Part shown: piece after piece, positions 41,797-50,259 of the stretch
How the letters are laid out: each line of letters opens with the position of its first letter
Numbering within the stretch: the first letter of the stretch is position 1
Source of the DNA: Verrucomicrobiota bacterium
Lineage (GTDB): Bacteria > Verrucomicrobiota > Verrucomicrobiia > Limisphaerales > J093
Direction: 5' to 3'
DNA length: 50,446 bases
Assembly (NCBI GenBank): GCA_022710935.1
Contig: JAKLFY010000047.1
Location: 1 to 50,446 of the forward strand
The notes under the pieces: generated by a model
What the model saw: only the letters and a program-made list of their open reading frames with translations
Databases searched by the model: none
What the model was told of the DNA's origin: nothing
Translations under genes and position numbers: made by a program

Positions 41797-41884
41797 ATTC
41801 ACGCGTCCGCTCGAAAAACCGTTCGAGCCACTGGCCTCATCCTTCTTTTGGTCGAAGAAGTTGATCCCGCACGGCGGGATCCGA

Positions 41885-42045
41885 CGAGCACAACCCAAGC
41901 GATATCCTGACTGAGGGCTTCCGGCCTTGCTCCCGCCTTCCCGAACGCGCCGAGGCGCATCCAGTGGCCTCTGGGAGCTCGTAGCCCGACACAGTGGCGC
42001 AACCGTCCCCGATTCTCACGGGGTTCCCTGACTTTGGGTCGTTGC
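41885..42045 (-). ncRNA. Cobalamin riboswitch aptamer
   Basis: Read on the minus strand, the conserved core is present in order: GGGAACCCCGUGAGAAUC (the GGGAA-n-GGUG-n-AA-n-UCC part), GGGGACGGUUGCGCCACUGU containing the B12-box GCCACUG, then after a variable arm AGCCCUCAGUCAGGAU, equal to the AGYCAGGAGAC segment. ACCCAA near 42040 and UUGGGU near 41893 can form the closing P1 helix. An intrinsic terminator follows downstream, so adenosylcobalamin or a relative should repress the genes after it. The rest of the 41664-42379 gap holds the leader and a mosaic repeat. Confidence 0.88.
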
Positions 42046-42156
42046 AGGATGACCTCGACGATCATCCCCATTCAAAGAACAACGACGTTGTTATGGTCAG
42101 CTCCCTTATCTGGCAAGAAGAATCAAAGGAAGAATCCACTGAAGAATCGCGGCGGA

Positions 42157-42345
42157 CAGCGCCAATCTATGAGGACGACAAGGCCCGAGGGGGGTACTGT
42201 TCGTCCCCGATCAATGGAAGCGCGGCATCTGCTCGCGGGCGACGAGGACGTCGCCCCTCCACTGCTCTGCTCGCACACACGAAGGTGCAGGAGCGATTCG
42301 TCCCCCGCCATCGCGAGTGAAGGCGGTGTTTGTCGGCGGCGGGCC
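42157..42345 (+). repeat. Mosaic intergenic repeat, copy 2 (modules A-C-B-D)
   Basis: It shares four modules with 6159-6351 but in another order: A (42157-42195), C (42204-42252, ends GACGAGGACGTC), B (42263-42293, TGCTCTGCTCG) and D (42298-42345, CGCGAGTGAAGGCGGTGTTT). It lies between the riboswitch and the end of the MFS gene. D is extended by GC-rich repeats (CCGCCCGGCAGGCAGGCG). Confidence 0.7.
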
Positions 42346-42379
42346 TTGCCGCCCGGCAGGCAGGCGTCCCCGCTCGACT

Positions 42380-43894
42380 TCATGAATTGGTCCTGCGCCC
42401 CGGGCGATCCACCAGCTCGCGCTCGATTTGTTCGAGCGATTTTCCCTTGGTCTCCGGCAGTCGGAACCAAAGCACCACGAACCCCGTGGCGCAGATCGCC
42501 GCGTAGATCCAGAACGTGTAGGACACGCCCAGCAGGGTCTTGAAGATCGGGAACGTGTAGGTGAGCAGGAAACAGGCGATCCAGAGGGCGCCGACGGCGA
42601 TCGACATCGCGGTGCCGCGGATGCGGTTGGGGAAGATCTCGGAGATGAGCACCCAGACCACGGGCGCCAGCGACATCGAGTACGTGCCGATGGCCGCCAG
42701 AACCAAGGCGAGGAACAGGATCGGGGGCACGGGCGTGCCCGTTGCCTTGAGGTGATAACAGGCCCCGATCGCCAGGTAGATCACCGTCAAGCCGGCCGCT
42801 CCGAAGAGCATCAGCGGCCTGCGCCCCAATCGGTCGACGGTGAACAGCGCCACAAAGACGAAGACCAGGTTCACCACGCCTGTGGCGACGATGTTGGTGA
42901 GGGCGTCGTTCAGGTTGAACCCGGCCTGGGCGAAGATCTCGCTGGCGTAATTGAAGATGACATTGATGCCGCACCATTGCTGGAACACCGCCAGGAAGAT
43001 CCCCAGGCCCAGCACGACCAGCACCCGCCGGTCGAGCAGGTCGCCCAAACGAACACGCCTGTCTTCACCGGTCAAAGTCGCTTGGATTTCGGCCATCGCC
43101 GCCGACGCATAGGACGCGCCGCCAATGCGCGACAGGATTCCCTCCGCCCGACTGCCTGATCCCGCCTTGCAGAGCCAGCGCGGGCTTTCCGGCACGAACA
43201 GAGCGCTGACAAAGAACAGCAGCGACGGCACCGCACAGGCACCAAACATCCAGCGCCAGCCGTGCGTCACGTTCCACGACGCCGCGAATGCGTCCGCGGA
43301 CATCCCATCCGGGATTGGGCGGGCGATGCACCAGTTCACGAATTGCGCGGCCAGGATGCCGATGACGATGGTGAGTTGGTTGATGGCGACGAGCAGCCCG
43401 CGCTGTCTGGCGGGGGCGATCTCGGAGATGTACAGAGGTGAGATGTTCGACGCCAGCCCGATGCTGACGCCACCCATGATCCGCCACGTGACGAACACCG
43501 GGAAGCTCTGGGCAAAGGCGATGCCGAGCGACGACGCCACAAAGTTGAACGCCGCCACGATGAGGATCGGTTTGCGTCCGAATCGGTCGCTCAGAGGTCC
43601 GGAGACGATCGCGCCGACCAGGCACCCCAGGAGCGCGCAGCTCTGCGCCCAGCCCACCGGCGAGATCGCGTTGGCCCTGACCTTGGCCCAGAAACCGGGC
43701 TCGGCGGCGAGGGCTTGGGCGGTGTCCTTGAGTTGGAAGAAGGCCTCGTAGAACTTCGCTGCCCCGCCGATCACCACCCAATCGTAACCGAACAGCAGCC
43801 CGCCCAGCGCGGCGACGAGGCAGATGGTCCAGATGTAACGTGTGTTGAGACGCGCTTCGAGATTCGAACCGGAGGCGGTCGTGGCGGTGATCAT
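42380..43894 (-). CDS. MFS sugar transporter (sugar porter family)
   Basis: A 504-residue permease of the major facilitator superfamily, sugar porter type, probably a sugar/H+ symporter in the inner membrane. It shows the family signatures: LGGLLFGYDWVVIGG in TM1, DRFGRKP in the loop after TM2, RIMGGVSIGLASNISPLYISEIAP, PESPRWL at the end of TM6, VDRLGRRPLMLFG after TM8 and RLPETKGKSLEQIE at the C-terminus. Twelve membrane segments fit the length. It starts with ATG. It is the only sugar importer in the window, so it may take up products of the nearby hydrolases; the sugar is unknown. It is divergent from gcvT across a gap full of repeats. Confidence 0.93.
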   Translation of the reverse strand: MITATTASGSNLEARLNTRYIWTICLVAALGGLLFGYDWVVIGGAAKFYEAFFQLKDTAQALAAEPGFWAKVRANAISPVGWAQSCALLGCLVGAIVSGPLSDRFGRKPILIVAAFNFVASSLGIAFAQSFPVFVTWRIMGGVSIGLASNISPLYISEIAPARQRGLLVAINQLTIVIGILAAQFVNWCIARPIPDGMSADAFAASWNVTHGWRWMFGACAVPSLLFFVSALFVPESPRWLCKAGSGSRAEGILSRIGGASYASAAMAEIQATLTGEDRRVRLGDLLDRRVLVVLGLGIFLAVFQQWCGINVIFNYASEIFAQAGFNLNDALTNIVATGVVNLVFVFVALFTVDRLGRRPLMLFGAAGLTVIYLAIGACYHLKATGTPVPPILFLALVLAAIGTYSMSLAPVVWVLISEIFPNRIRGTAMSIAVGALWIACFLLTYTFPIFKTLLGVSYTFWIYAAICATGFVVLWFRLPETKGKSLEQIERELVDRPGRRTNS

Positions 43895-44046
43895 CGGCCC
43901 CGCAGTGTGCCGGGGACGCCGTGGAAATCAAGGCGCCAGCGAGGCGCGCCTGACGCAATCCCAATCCTCCGCCTCATGGGCCACCCAACGCCTTGCCGGC
44001 TCTCTCCTCCCGCACCTCGCTCCACAGAATCCTTGCCTCTACGGCC

Positions 44047-44076
44047 GGTGAAGCCGGTGTTTGTCGGCGACGGGCC
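44047..44076 (+). repeat. Module D of the mosaic repeat, copy 3
   Basis: GGTGAAGCCGGTGTTTGTCG, then GCGACGGGCC, is a third copy of the D module (compare 42320-42345 and 6322-6351), without modules A, B or C. It sits between the MFS and gcvT genes. Confidence 0.6.
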
Positions 44077-44126
44077 CTGCCTGCGCCGCGTGGGGGCACG
44101 CGGCCTACAATCGGTGTCATCAACTT

Positions 44127-44260
44127 GTAGGCCGGGTCCCCTGACCCGGCGATGGAGTTTGGACATTCTCGATGCTTGTCGATGTGGTTGCACGATGAAG
44201 TGTGCGATGAAGTCCAATGCCAAGAATGTCCAAACTCCAGGCCCGGTGCCCGCACCGGGC
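44127..44260. repeat. Nested palindromic element upstream of gcvT
   Basis: Two 17-base arms are perfectly inverted: TGGAGTTTGGACATTCT (44153-44169) and its complement (44223-44239), with a 53-base spacer. The outer sides each carry a GC hairpin: GCCGGGT/ACCCGGC (44131-44150) and GCCCGGTGC/GCACCGGGC (44241-44260). The spacer repeats CGATGAAG twice. The whole 43895-44349 gap holds no gene; this element ends 90 bases before the gcvT start. Confidence 0.8.
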
Positions 44261-44349
44261 GACAGAACACCGACAACAACCAGGTGCACCGTCGCCTGCC
44301 CCCGCCTGCTTGACGGGCGCAGGAAGCTTGGTAGCGTCTGAGGCACGCT

Positions 44350-45501
44350 ATGCTCAAACACACCCCTCTCCACGATTTGCACCGCCAACTCGAAGCCCGC
44401 ATGGTCGATTTTGGCGGGTGGGAGATGCCCGTCCAGTACACCGGCATCGTCCAGGAACACCTTGCGGTGCGTCAGAGCGCCGGGTTGTTCGATATCTCCC
44501 ACATGGGCGAAGTGCTGGTGAGCGGTCCTGGGGCCGCCGAGTTTCTGAACCACACATTGACCAACGACATCCGGAAGCTGGCGATCGGGCAGGGGCAGTA
44601 CACGCTGCTCTGCCAGGAGCACGGCGGCGTCGTGGATGACCTGTACGCGTATCGGATCGACACCGACGAGTTCCTGATGATCGTCAACGCCTCGCGCATC
44701 GAGGCGGATTGGGACTGGCTCCAGATCCGGATCGACCATGCCCCCACACGCGACGGGTTTCGTCTTCGCAACGCCTCGTCCGAGTATGGCGCCGTCGCTG
44801 TCCAGGGGCCGGCTGCGGCGCAGTTCATCGACACCGCGATCGAGGGCGGATCGATGGGCTGCACCCTGGTGCCGCACGCGTCCGCTCTCAAGAAGAACCA
44901 GATTGGGGCCTTTGTGTTTCAGGGTGCCTCCGTGTATGTGGCGCGGACCGGTTACACCGGTGAAGACGGCTTCGAGGTTGTGGCGCCGGCCGAGGTGATC
45001 GCACCGATCTGGCGGGCGCTGACCGAGGCGGGCGCGCCGTTCGGACTGAAGCCGGCGGGTCTGGGCGCGCGCGACACTCTGCGCACCGAGATGGGCTATC
45101 CGCTCTATGGTCATGAACTGACCGAGGCGACGACCCCCATCGAAGCCGGCCTCGCTTTCTTTGTGGTGCTCGACAAGGGCGACTTTGTCGGACGGGATGT
45201 GCTGCTGAGGCAAAAGGCTGAGGGAGTATCCAAGCGATGCGCGGCGTTTCGAATGGCGGACAAGTCGCCGCCACCCCGCCCCGATTACGTCGTTTGGAGC
45301 GCCGATCCGGCCGCGGCGCCGATTGGCAAGGTGGTCAGCGGCACGCAAAGCCCGTCCTTGGGGGTGGGGATCGGGATGGCTTACGTGCAGCCTGCGATGG
45401 CGCAACCGGGCACGTCCGTGGCGATCGAGATTCGCGGACGCCGTTTCCCGGCGGGGATCGAGAAGAAGCCGCTCTACCGGAGGCCCGCGGCCCGCCCATA
45501 G
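44350..45501 (+). CDS. gcvT: Glycine cleavage system aminomethyltransferase (T protein)
   Basis: Transfers the methylene group from the lipoyl arm of GcvH to tetrahydrofolate, releasing ammonia. The 383-residue protein has the usual T-protein features: [121 protein letters not shown]. Length and motif order are normal for the family. The ATG has TGAGG upstream. gcvH and gcvP are not in the window, so this T gene is separate or its partners lie elsewhere. It converges with the thymidylate synthase-family gene. Confidence 0.94.
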   Translation: MLKHTPLHDLHRQLEARMVDFGGWEMPVQYTGIVQEHLAVRQSAGLFDISHMGEVLVSGPGAAEFLNHTLTNDIRKLAIGQGQYTLLCQEHGGVVDDLYAYRIDTDEFLMIVNASRIEADWDWLQIRIDHAPTRDGFRLRNASSEYGAVAVQGPAAAQFIDTAIEGGSMGCTLVPHASALKKNQIGAFVFQGASVYVARTGYTGEDGFEVVAPAEVIAPIWRALTEAGAPFGLKPAGLGARDTLRTEMGYPLYGHELTEATTPIEAGLAFFVVLDKGDFVGRDVLLRQKAEGVSKRCAAFRMADKSPPPRPDYVVWSADPAAAPIGKVVSGTQSPSLGVGIGMAYVQPAMAQPGTSVAIEIRGRRFPAGIEKKPLYRRPAARP

Positions 45502-45520
45502 CCCGGTCAGGCGGGCTCTT
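45500..45520. terminator. Weak hairpin between convergent genes
   Basis: A 6-bp stem AGCCCG/CGGGCT with the loop GTCAGG overlaps the gcvT stop and is followed by CTTTG. It may serve as a weak terminator for gcvT. Confidence 0.35.
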
Positions 45521-46355
45521 TGCCCATAACCGCCGCTTTCTCGAGGATCATCGGACGCGCCTCCTCCATCATCTCTCTCAGATCGGCGTAGCGGAGCGTC
45601 CGCTGCTCGAAGGAGCGTTTGCGGAGCGCGCCGAGGAATCGGCCTTCGAACTCGCGGAAATAGGAGCCGTAGATGTGGTAACTGTCCGCGACGTGGACAT
45701 AACGCCCGAGTTCGACGGGTCGCCCGGTCAGGCTGCCGATGCGGTCGGCGATGCGCCTCTGCAGTTGAACCAGGGCAAAGATATTCATGAATGCGGCCTT
45801 GTAGGCGTCGTTGGACCGGAACCGGACGTTCATGCTCAGGACCGGGCGCCCCTGCTCCTCGGTCAGTCGGCACCAGAGGCTTTGAAGGCAGGCCGGGTCG
45901 TAGCAATCGTTGTCCTCCCAGACCTTCCATGTGATTGCCTGGGCGCGCCTCGAGTGGGGTGTTCGCGCCAGTTTCTGGCAGAGGGTCTCGATCTGATCGG
46001 CGGGCTCGAGGGTGGGCACGGTGTAGGCAAACAAGCGCTGATGATAGGTGTATTCCCAGCGTGTGTCGTGCGGGTCGTCCGGATCGCGCACCAGGTGGTC
46101 TTTGATGCCCTCGCACACTTCCATCACGTACTCCTGCAGCTCGACGGGGCCCCCGGGGAAATCCCTGTGGATCATCGGCTCGCTCAGCGGGTCGGCGATC
46201 GTGATGATCATCGTCGCGTCCTTGCTCGGCGGATCGTCGGGCTTGTCATACTCGGTCCGGACGTTGCATCCGCGCTCATGCAGGGCGACGAGCGATTCTT
46301 CCCAGGCGCGGGCGATCCCATCGGCTTCGACGTGGAGGACAGGGATGCCTTTCAT
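45507..46355 (-). CDS. Thymidylate synthase-family protein
   Basis: A 282-residue protein with the thymidylate synthase core: RRAQAITWKVWEDNDCYDPA, the catalytic Cys in DPACLQSLWCRL, SMNVRFRSNDAYKAAFMNIFAL (the RxRSxD phosphate-binding element and the Asn that reads dUMP), and VADSYHIYGSYF. The PPCH motif of E. coli ThyA reads PACL here, and the N-terminus (HVEADGIARAWEESLVALHE) is of the diverged type. It probably converts dUMP to dTMP with methylenetetrahydrofolate, but a hydroxymethylase relative cannot be ruled out. I use the ATG at 46355; the frame runs on to 46442 without coding look. It converges with gcvT, another tetrahydrofolate enzyme. Confidence 0.82.
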   Translation of the reverse strand: MKGIPVLHVEADGIARAWEESLVALHERGCNVRTEYDKPDDPPSKDATMIITIADPLSEPMIHRDFPGGPVELQEYVMEVCEGIKDHLVRDPDDPHDTRWEYTYHQRLFAYTVPTLEPADQIETLCQKLARTPHSRRAQAITWKVWEDNDCYDPACLQSLWCRLTEEQGRPVLSMNVRFRSNDAYKAAFMNIFALVQLQRRIADRIGSLTGRPVELGRYVHVADSYHIYGSYFREFEGRFLGALRKRSFEQRTLRYADLREMMEEARPMILEKAAVMGKEPA

Positions 46356-46463
46356 AAGCGGGGAGGGGGCCGGCGACAGGATCGGATGGGCTGCGCGTTC
46401 ATGACAGGGAAAGATCTGTACAGTGTTCTTCCGCCGGCGCAAACAGGAATCGTCGAGGAATCG

Positions 46464-47597
46464 TCAAGGTTGCGCGGACCCATGCGGGCGTTTCGCCCGC
46501 CTGCCTGCCTGAGACGGCGTTCGCTGTCGATCGGTGCGTTCATCAGGCCAGGTAAAGTGCACCGTCGTGCCGCGCCCCTCCTCGGACCGGATCCAGGCGG
46601 CTCCGCCCCGGTCCTCGACGATCCGTTTGACCAGAGTCAGGCCCAGTCCCACGCCGGGCTTGTCGCCGCTGCGACGCAGCCGCCAGTATGGCTCGAAGAC
46701 CCGATCCAGAAAGCGCACCGGGATCCCGCGTCCGTTGTCAGTCACCAGAAACTCCCAGGCGGCGACTCGTCGCGCGGCGCTGACCTGGAGCCGCCCCTGC
46801 GGTTGGTCCAAGGAAGCCAGGGCATTGTCGAGCAGGTTCTGGAACACCTGCTGCAACCGCTCGCGGATCGCGTTCACGGTCGGCAGGTTGGGATCGACCA
46901 CCACCTTGACCCGCGGCGGGAGTGCGAGTTGCCCGGCGATCTCGCGCACCAGTTCACCCGTGGCGACCTGCCGCTCAACCTGGTGCGACTTCCCCACCCG
47001 GGCGCATTCCAGGAGCCCGTCGATCATCCGATCCAACTCGCGCACTCGCTCCTGCAGGAGCGTGAACAGTTGCTGCCCCTCCGAATCGAGCCGCGCGGCG
47101 TGGTCCCGTGCGATCCAGTCGGCAAGCTGGCGCACGCCGCGCAGCGGGGCCTTGAGATCATGGCTGACGACCAGGGCGTACTCGGTGAGTTGATCCACCT
47201 TGGTGCGTTCCTCGAGCAGCCGGCGATAGCGGTTCAACCGCAGAATGCTCTGGACACGCATGGTCAGCTCGGCGCGGTCAAACGGCTTTGAGACAAAATC
47301 GTCGGCCCCGGCCGAGATGCCCGCAAGACGGGAATCCCGGTCGTCCAGAACCGTGAGAAGCAGGATCGGAACCTCGGCGAGAGCGGGTTTGGCCCGTATC
47401 TGCCGACAGATCTCGAATCCGTCCAGTCCCGGCATGAGGACGTCCAGGAGGATCAGGTCGGGCTGCAGCTCGGTCGCGATGGCCAGGGCCTTGGTGGGGT
47501 TGGACACGAATTCGAGCCGCCGCTCTTCGGACGCCAGCAGCGCCCGGAGCGTTTCCTGCGTTCCGACGTCGTCATCGATGATCAGCAATGTGTTCAT
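46464..47597 (-). CDS. Response regulator receiver-histidine kinase fusion
   Basis: A 377-residue cytoplasmic signalling protein with the receiver first: acidic pocket IIDDD, phosphorylated D52 (LILLDVLMPGLDG), Thr in LLLTVLDD and Lys in FVSKPFDRAE. A kinase module follows: H146 in VVSHDLKAPLRGVRQLADW (DHp), then NLLDNALASL (N box), VTDNGRGIP (G1) and GVGLGLTLVKRI (G2). This receiver-kinase order is typical of proteins that act on a partner hybrid or phosphotransfer protein. The start overlaps the end of the upstream sensor kinase gene by 26 bases, so they form one operon. No DNA-binding domain is present. The input signal is unknown. Confidence 0.9.
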   Translation of the reverse strand: MNTLLIIDDDVGTQETLRALLASEERRLEFVSNPTKALAIATELQPDLILLDVLMPGLDGFEICRQIRAKPALAEVPILLLTVLDDRDSRLAGISAGADDFVSKPFDRAELTMRVQSILRLNRYRRLLEERTKVDQLTEYALVVSHDLKAPLRGVRQLADWIARDHAARLDSEGQQLFTLLQERVRELDRMIDGLLECARVGKSHQVERQVATGELVREIAGQLALPPRVKVVVDPNLPTVNAIRERLQQVFQNLLDNALASLDQPQGRLQVSAARRVAAWEFLVTDNGRGIPVRFLDRVFEPYWRLRRSGDKPGVGLGLTLVKRIVEDRGGAAWIRSEEGRGTTVHFTWPDERTDRQRTPSQAGRRAKRPHGSAQP

Positions 47598-50259
47598 GCG
47601 TGGACGGCGGTCCCGAGGGCGGCCCCTCCTTATCGAGGCCGTCTCGGAGCCCGCATTCGGTTTCGAGTCCGGTTCGCCAAGGCAGCACCACGCTGAAGCG
47701 GCTTCCGGTCCCCGGCGTGCTTTCGGCGTGCACGCGGCCGCCATGCAGTTCCGCCATGCGGCGCACAAGCACCAGGCCAAGACCGGTGCCGGCCGGGGTA
47801 TGGGAGAGCCTCTCGCCCACCTGGACGAAGGGCTGAAACAAGCGCGGCAAGTCCTCGGCGGCAATGCCCACCCCGGTGTCCCACACCGTCATGCGCAGGG
47901 TCCGCTTGGCTTCGTCCCCTTCCACAGCCAGGCCGAGGCGCCCGCCTCGAGGGGTGAACTTAACCGCGTTCGAGAGGAGATTCACGAGAATCTGTTTCAA
48001 TCGCCGCGCGTCCGCCACGCAACTGACGCCGGGCGGCCTGATGGTGACGCTGAGAGTCTGCCCCTTGGCGAGTGCGGACTCCTTGACAAGGCGCAGGGCC
48101 GACTCGCACACCCCGCCCACATCGCACAGGTCGAGTTGAAGTCGAATCCGCCCCGCCTGGCTCTTGGCGACATCGAGCACGTCATTGATCAAGTGCAGCA
48201 GATGCCGGCCGCTTTCTTCGATTGTGCGCACGTAATGGCGCTGGCGCCCGTTGAGCGCCCCAGGCGAATCGGTCTGCAAGGCCTCGGCCAGGCCGAGGAT
48301 GCTGACCAGCGGCGTGCGCAGTTCGTGGCTCATGCCGGTCAGAAACTCGTCCTTGAGCTTCGCCGCCCGCGCGAGTTCGGCGTTGGCTTCGCTCAATTGC
48401 CGGGTGCGCTCGTCCACCCGCCGCTCGAGGTCGACATTCAACTGGCGCACCAGCGCTTCCGCCCGGCACCGCTCGCGGGCCTCGATGGCCAGCACCACAA
48501 AATCGGCGCACGACGCCGCAAACACCTCTTCCTCGGGCGTCCATTCCCGCGCCAGGCCCGTGTGCTCGAAACTGAACACGCCCAGCACGCGCCCCGCCTG
48601 CCGAATCGGCGCATCGAGCAGCGAGGCGATCCCATGCCATGCCAGATAGTCCTTCCGCAACTCTTCGGTGCGCGGATCGGTGGCGGTTTGCCGCACTGCG
48701 ATGATGCGCGACAAACTGCACGCGTTGAAGTAGGCCGGATAGCGCGCCACCGACAGCCGCTCCCCGCACTCGTGCCGCCCCGAGTCAAGGTCGAACCTGT
48801 CCTCGCAACGCAGGTCTTCGCCGTCGGGCGTCAGCAGCCAGATCCCGACGCGGGCGACCTGGATCGCCCGGGCCCCGGCTTCCGTGATCTCGCGCGCGGC
48901 TTCCTCCCACGCCCCGCCGCCGATCTGCGGGCTGCGCGCGAGTTCAACGAGCCGCTTGTTCACCTCGGCCAGCCGTTCCGCCCTCCCCCGAAGCACCTCG
49001 TTGTTCCGATGTCGTTCGATCGCCAAACGAGCCAGAGAGACCACCAGACGCGCCGTGTCCGACTGCTTGGAATCCAGCGGCGTGGCCCGGTCGGCACAGC
49101 AACAGACCACGCCCAAAAGGTGCTTTTCGACTCCATCGATCGGCATGGACCAGGACCGGGCGCCGGCTCCATCTCCCCCCGTTGGATCCAGCCCGCCCCG
49201 CCACGACTCCGACGCCGTGAACACCTCTGGAACCCGTTCGACAGCCCGGTTTTTCTGTGCGCTCCACCGGTCCAGAACCGCAGGTCCAAAACAAGCCGCG
49301 CATGCCCGGCGCTCCGCGGCGGCCCGGCCCGCATTCAGGAACTCGAGGCGCCCTGCCGCGTTCACGACCGCGATGCAACACGTCGAGCCTGCGATGTGGT
49401 TCTGCCACAGCGCGCATGCCGCATCAAGCGCCACCGCAAGCGGGGCGTCGGTCGCTATCAGTTCGAGCACCCGCTGGCGATGCGCCGAGCGCTGCTCCAT
49501 CCTCTTGGTCTCCGTGATGTCCTGGAGCATGCCGACCCACGCCGTCGGTCTCCCATCGCGGGACAGCACCTGAGTCGAACTGTCGGCCACCCAGCGCTCT
49601 TCGCCCGAGCGGGTCCGAATGCGCAAGTCACATCGCCACAGGAGCGGTCCTCCAACACCCCCCTGGCGCGCAACTGAGGGCGCGTGTTCAGGACCGCCCC
49701 CGCCCCGCTCCGTCTCCTCGATGATCAGGCTGCGCCAAAGCGTCGGCGTCATCCCGGAGGCTGGATGGCCTGTGATGCCCTCGATCCCAGCGCCCATGAA
49801 GGCATAGAGATTGGTCGCAATGTCCTTCCGGTATGGGACGGCTCCCGCCGCGCCGATGGCCTCGCGGTAGACAGTCTCGAGCACCCGATACTCGGCCTTG
49901 AGTTTGGATTGCCGCCACAGCACAAAACCAAGGATAGCCAACGAAACGACCGAGATGACCCCCAATTCTTCGACAAACCGTTGCACTGCAAATACGCGCA
50001 TACCGACCAGCCCCGCGCACCCCACACGCACCCCGAGCCTCGCCTCCAGTGGTCGCCACGCCCGCGGTCGTTCCGGAGTTGCTGCCTTCGCACCCAACAA
50101 AGATCCCGCATCGAGGGCCTGCCGCGCCCATACGGCCTCTGGCCGAAATACTTCACATGGCTTTGCCGAGTTCAGCATCCGGGCTCGTGCGCCAGGAGCG
50201 CCGTGTGCCGAGCAGCCGAGAAACAAGATCAGGGAAAGGACTCCAAGCCCGGCACCCAT
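47572..50259 (-). CDS. Membrane sensor histidine kinase with PAS and GAF domains
   Basis: An 895-residue sensor kinase. A hydrophobic N-terminus (GAGLGVLSLILFLGCSAHG) and a short region lead to a membrane segment near residue 108 (GVISVVSLAILGFVLW). A PAS-like domain (IEGITGHPASGMTPTLW; DSSTQVLSRDGRPTAWVGML, then QDITETKRMEQ) is followed by two GAF-like regions (about 270-420 and 450-590), a coiled coil, the DHp His in GMSHELRTPLVSILG (H645) and the ATPase (LVNLLSNAVKFTPRGG, WDTGVGIAAEDL, TGLGLVLVRRMAELHGG). The ATG at 50259 is chosen over an upstream TTG. The extracytoplasmic part is short. It is followed by the receiver-kinase gene with an overlap. I see nothing in the last ~190 bases of the window. 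Confidence 0.88.
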   Translation of the reverse strand: MGAGLGVLSLILFLGCSAHGAPGARARMLNSAKPCEVFRPEAVWARQALDAGSLLGAKAATPERPRAWRPLEARLGVRVGCAGLVGMRVFAVQRFVEELGVISVVSLAILGFVLWRQSKLKAEYRVLETVYREAIGAAGAVPYRKDIATNLYAFMGAGIEGITGHPASGMTPTLWRSLIIEETERGGGGPEHAPSVARQGGVGGPLLWRCDLRIRTRSGEERWVADSSTQVLSRDGRPTAWVGMLQDITETKRMEQRSAHRQRVLELIATDAPLAVALDAACALWQNHIAGSTCCIAVVNAAGRLEFLNAGRAAAERRACAACFGPAVLDRWSAQKNRAVERVPEVFTASESWRGGLDPTGGDGAGARSWSMPIDGVEKHLLGVVCCCADRATPLDSKQSDTARLVVSLARLAIERHRNNEVLRGRAERLAEVNKRLVELARSPQIGGGAWEEAAREITEAGARAIQVARVGIWLLTPDGEDLRCEDRFDLDSGRHECGERLSVARYPAYFNACSLSRIIAVRQTATDPRTEELRKDYLAWHGIASLLDAPIRQAGRVLGVFSFEHTGLAREWTPEEEVFAASCADFVVLAIEARERCRAEALVRQLNVDLERRVDERTRQLSEANAELARAAKLKDEFLTGMSHELRTPLVSILGLAEALQTDSPGALNGRQRHYVRTIEESGRHLLHLINDVLDVAKSQAGRIRLQLDLCDVGGVCESALRLVKESALAKGQTLSVTIRPPGVSCVADARRLKQILVNLLSNAVKFTPRGGRLGLAVEGDEAKRTLRMTVWDTGVGIAAEDLPRLFQPFVQVGERLSHTPAGTGLGLVLVRRMAELHGGRVHAESTPGTGSRFSVVLPWRTGLETECGLRDGLDKEGPPSGPPSTHEHIADHR

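Noticed and set aside
44270-44349. Glycine riboswitch upstream of gcvT
   Set aside because: None of the conserved glycine aptamer segments could be found in the leader; only the palindromic repeat is present.
45237-47291. 684-codon plus-strand frame across gcvT, the thymidylate synthase family gene and the kinase
   Set aside because: It overlaps three confident genes in other frames and has no domain of its own.
47245-49677. 810-codon plus-strand frame opposite the kinase genes
   Set aside because: It is antisense to well-defined kinase motifs; a typical high-GC artefact.
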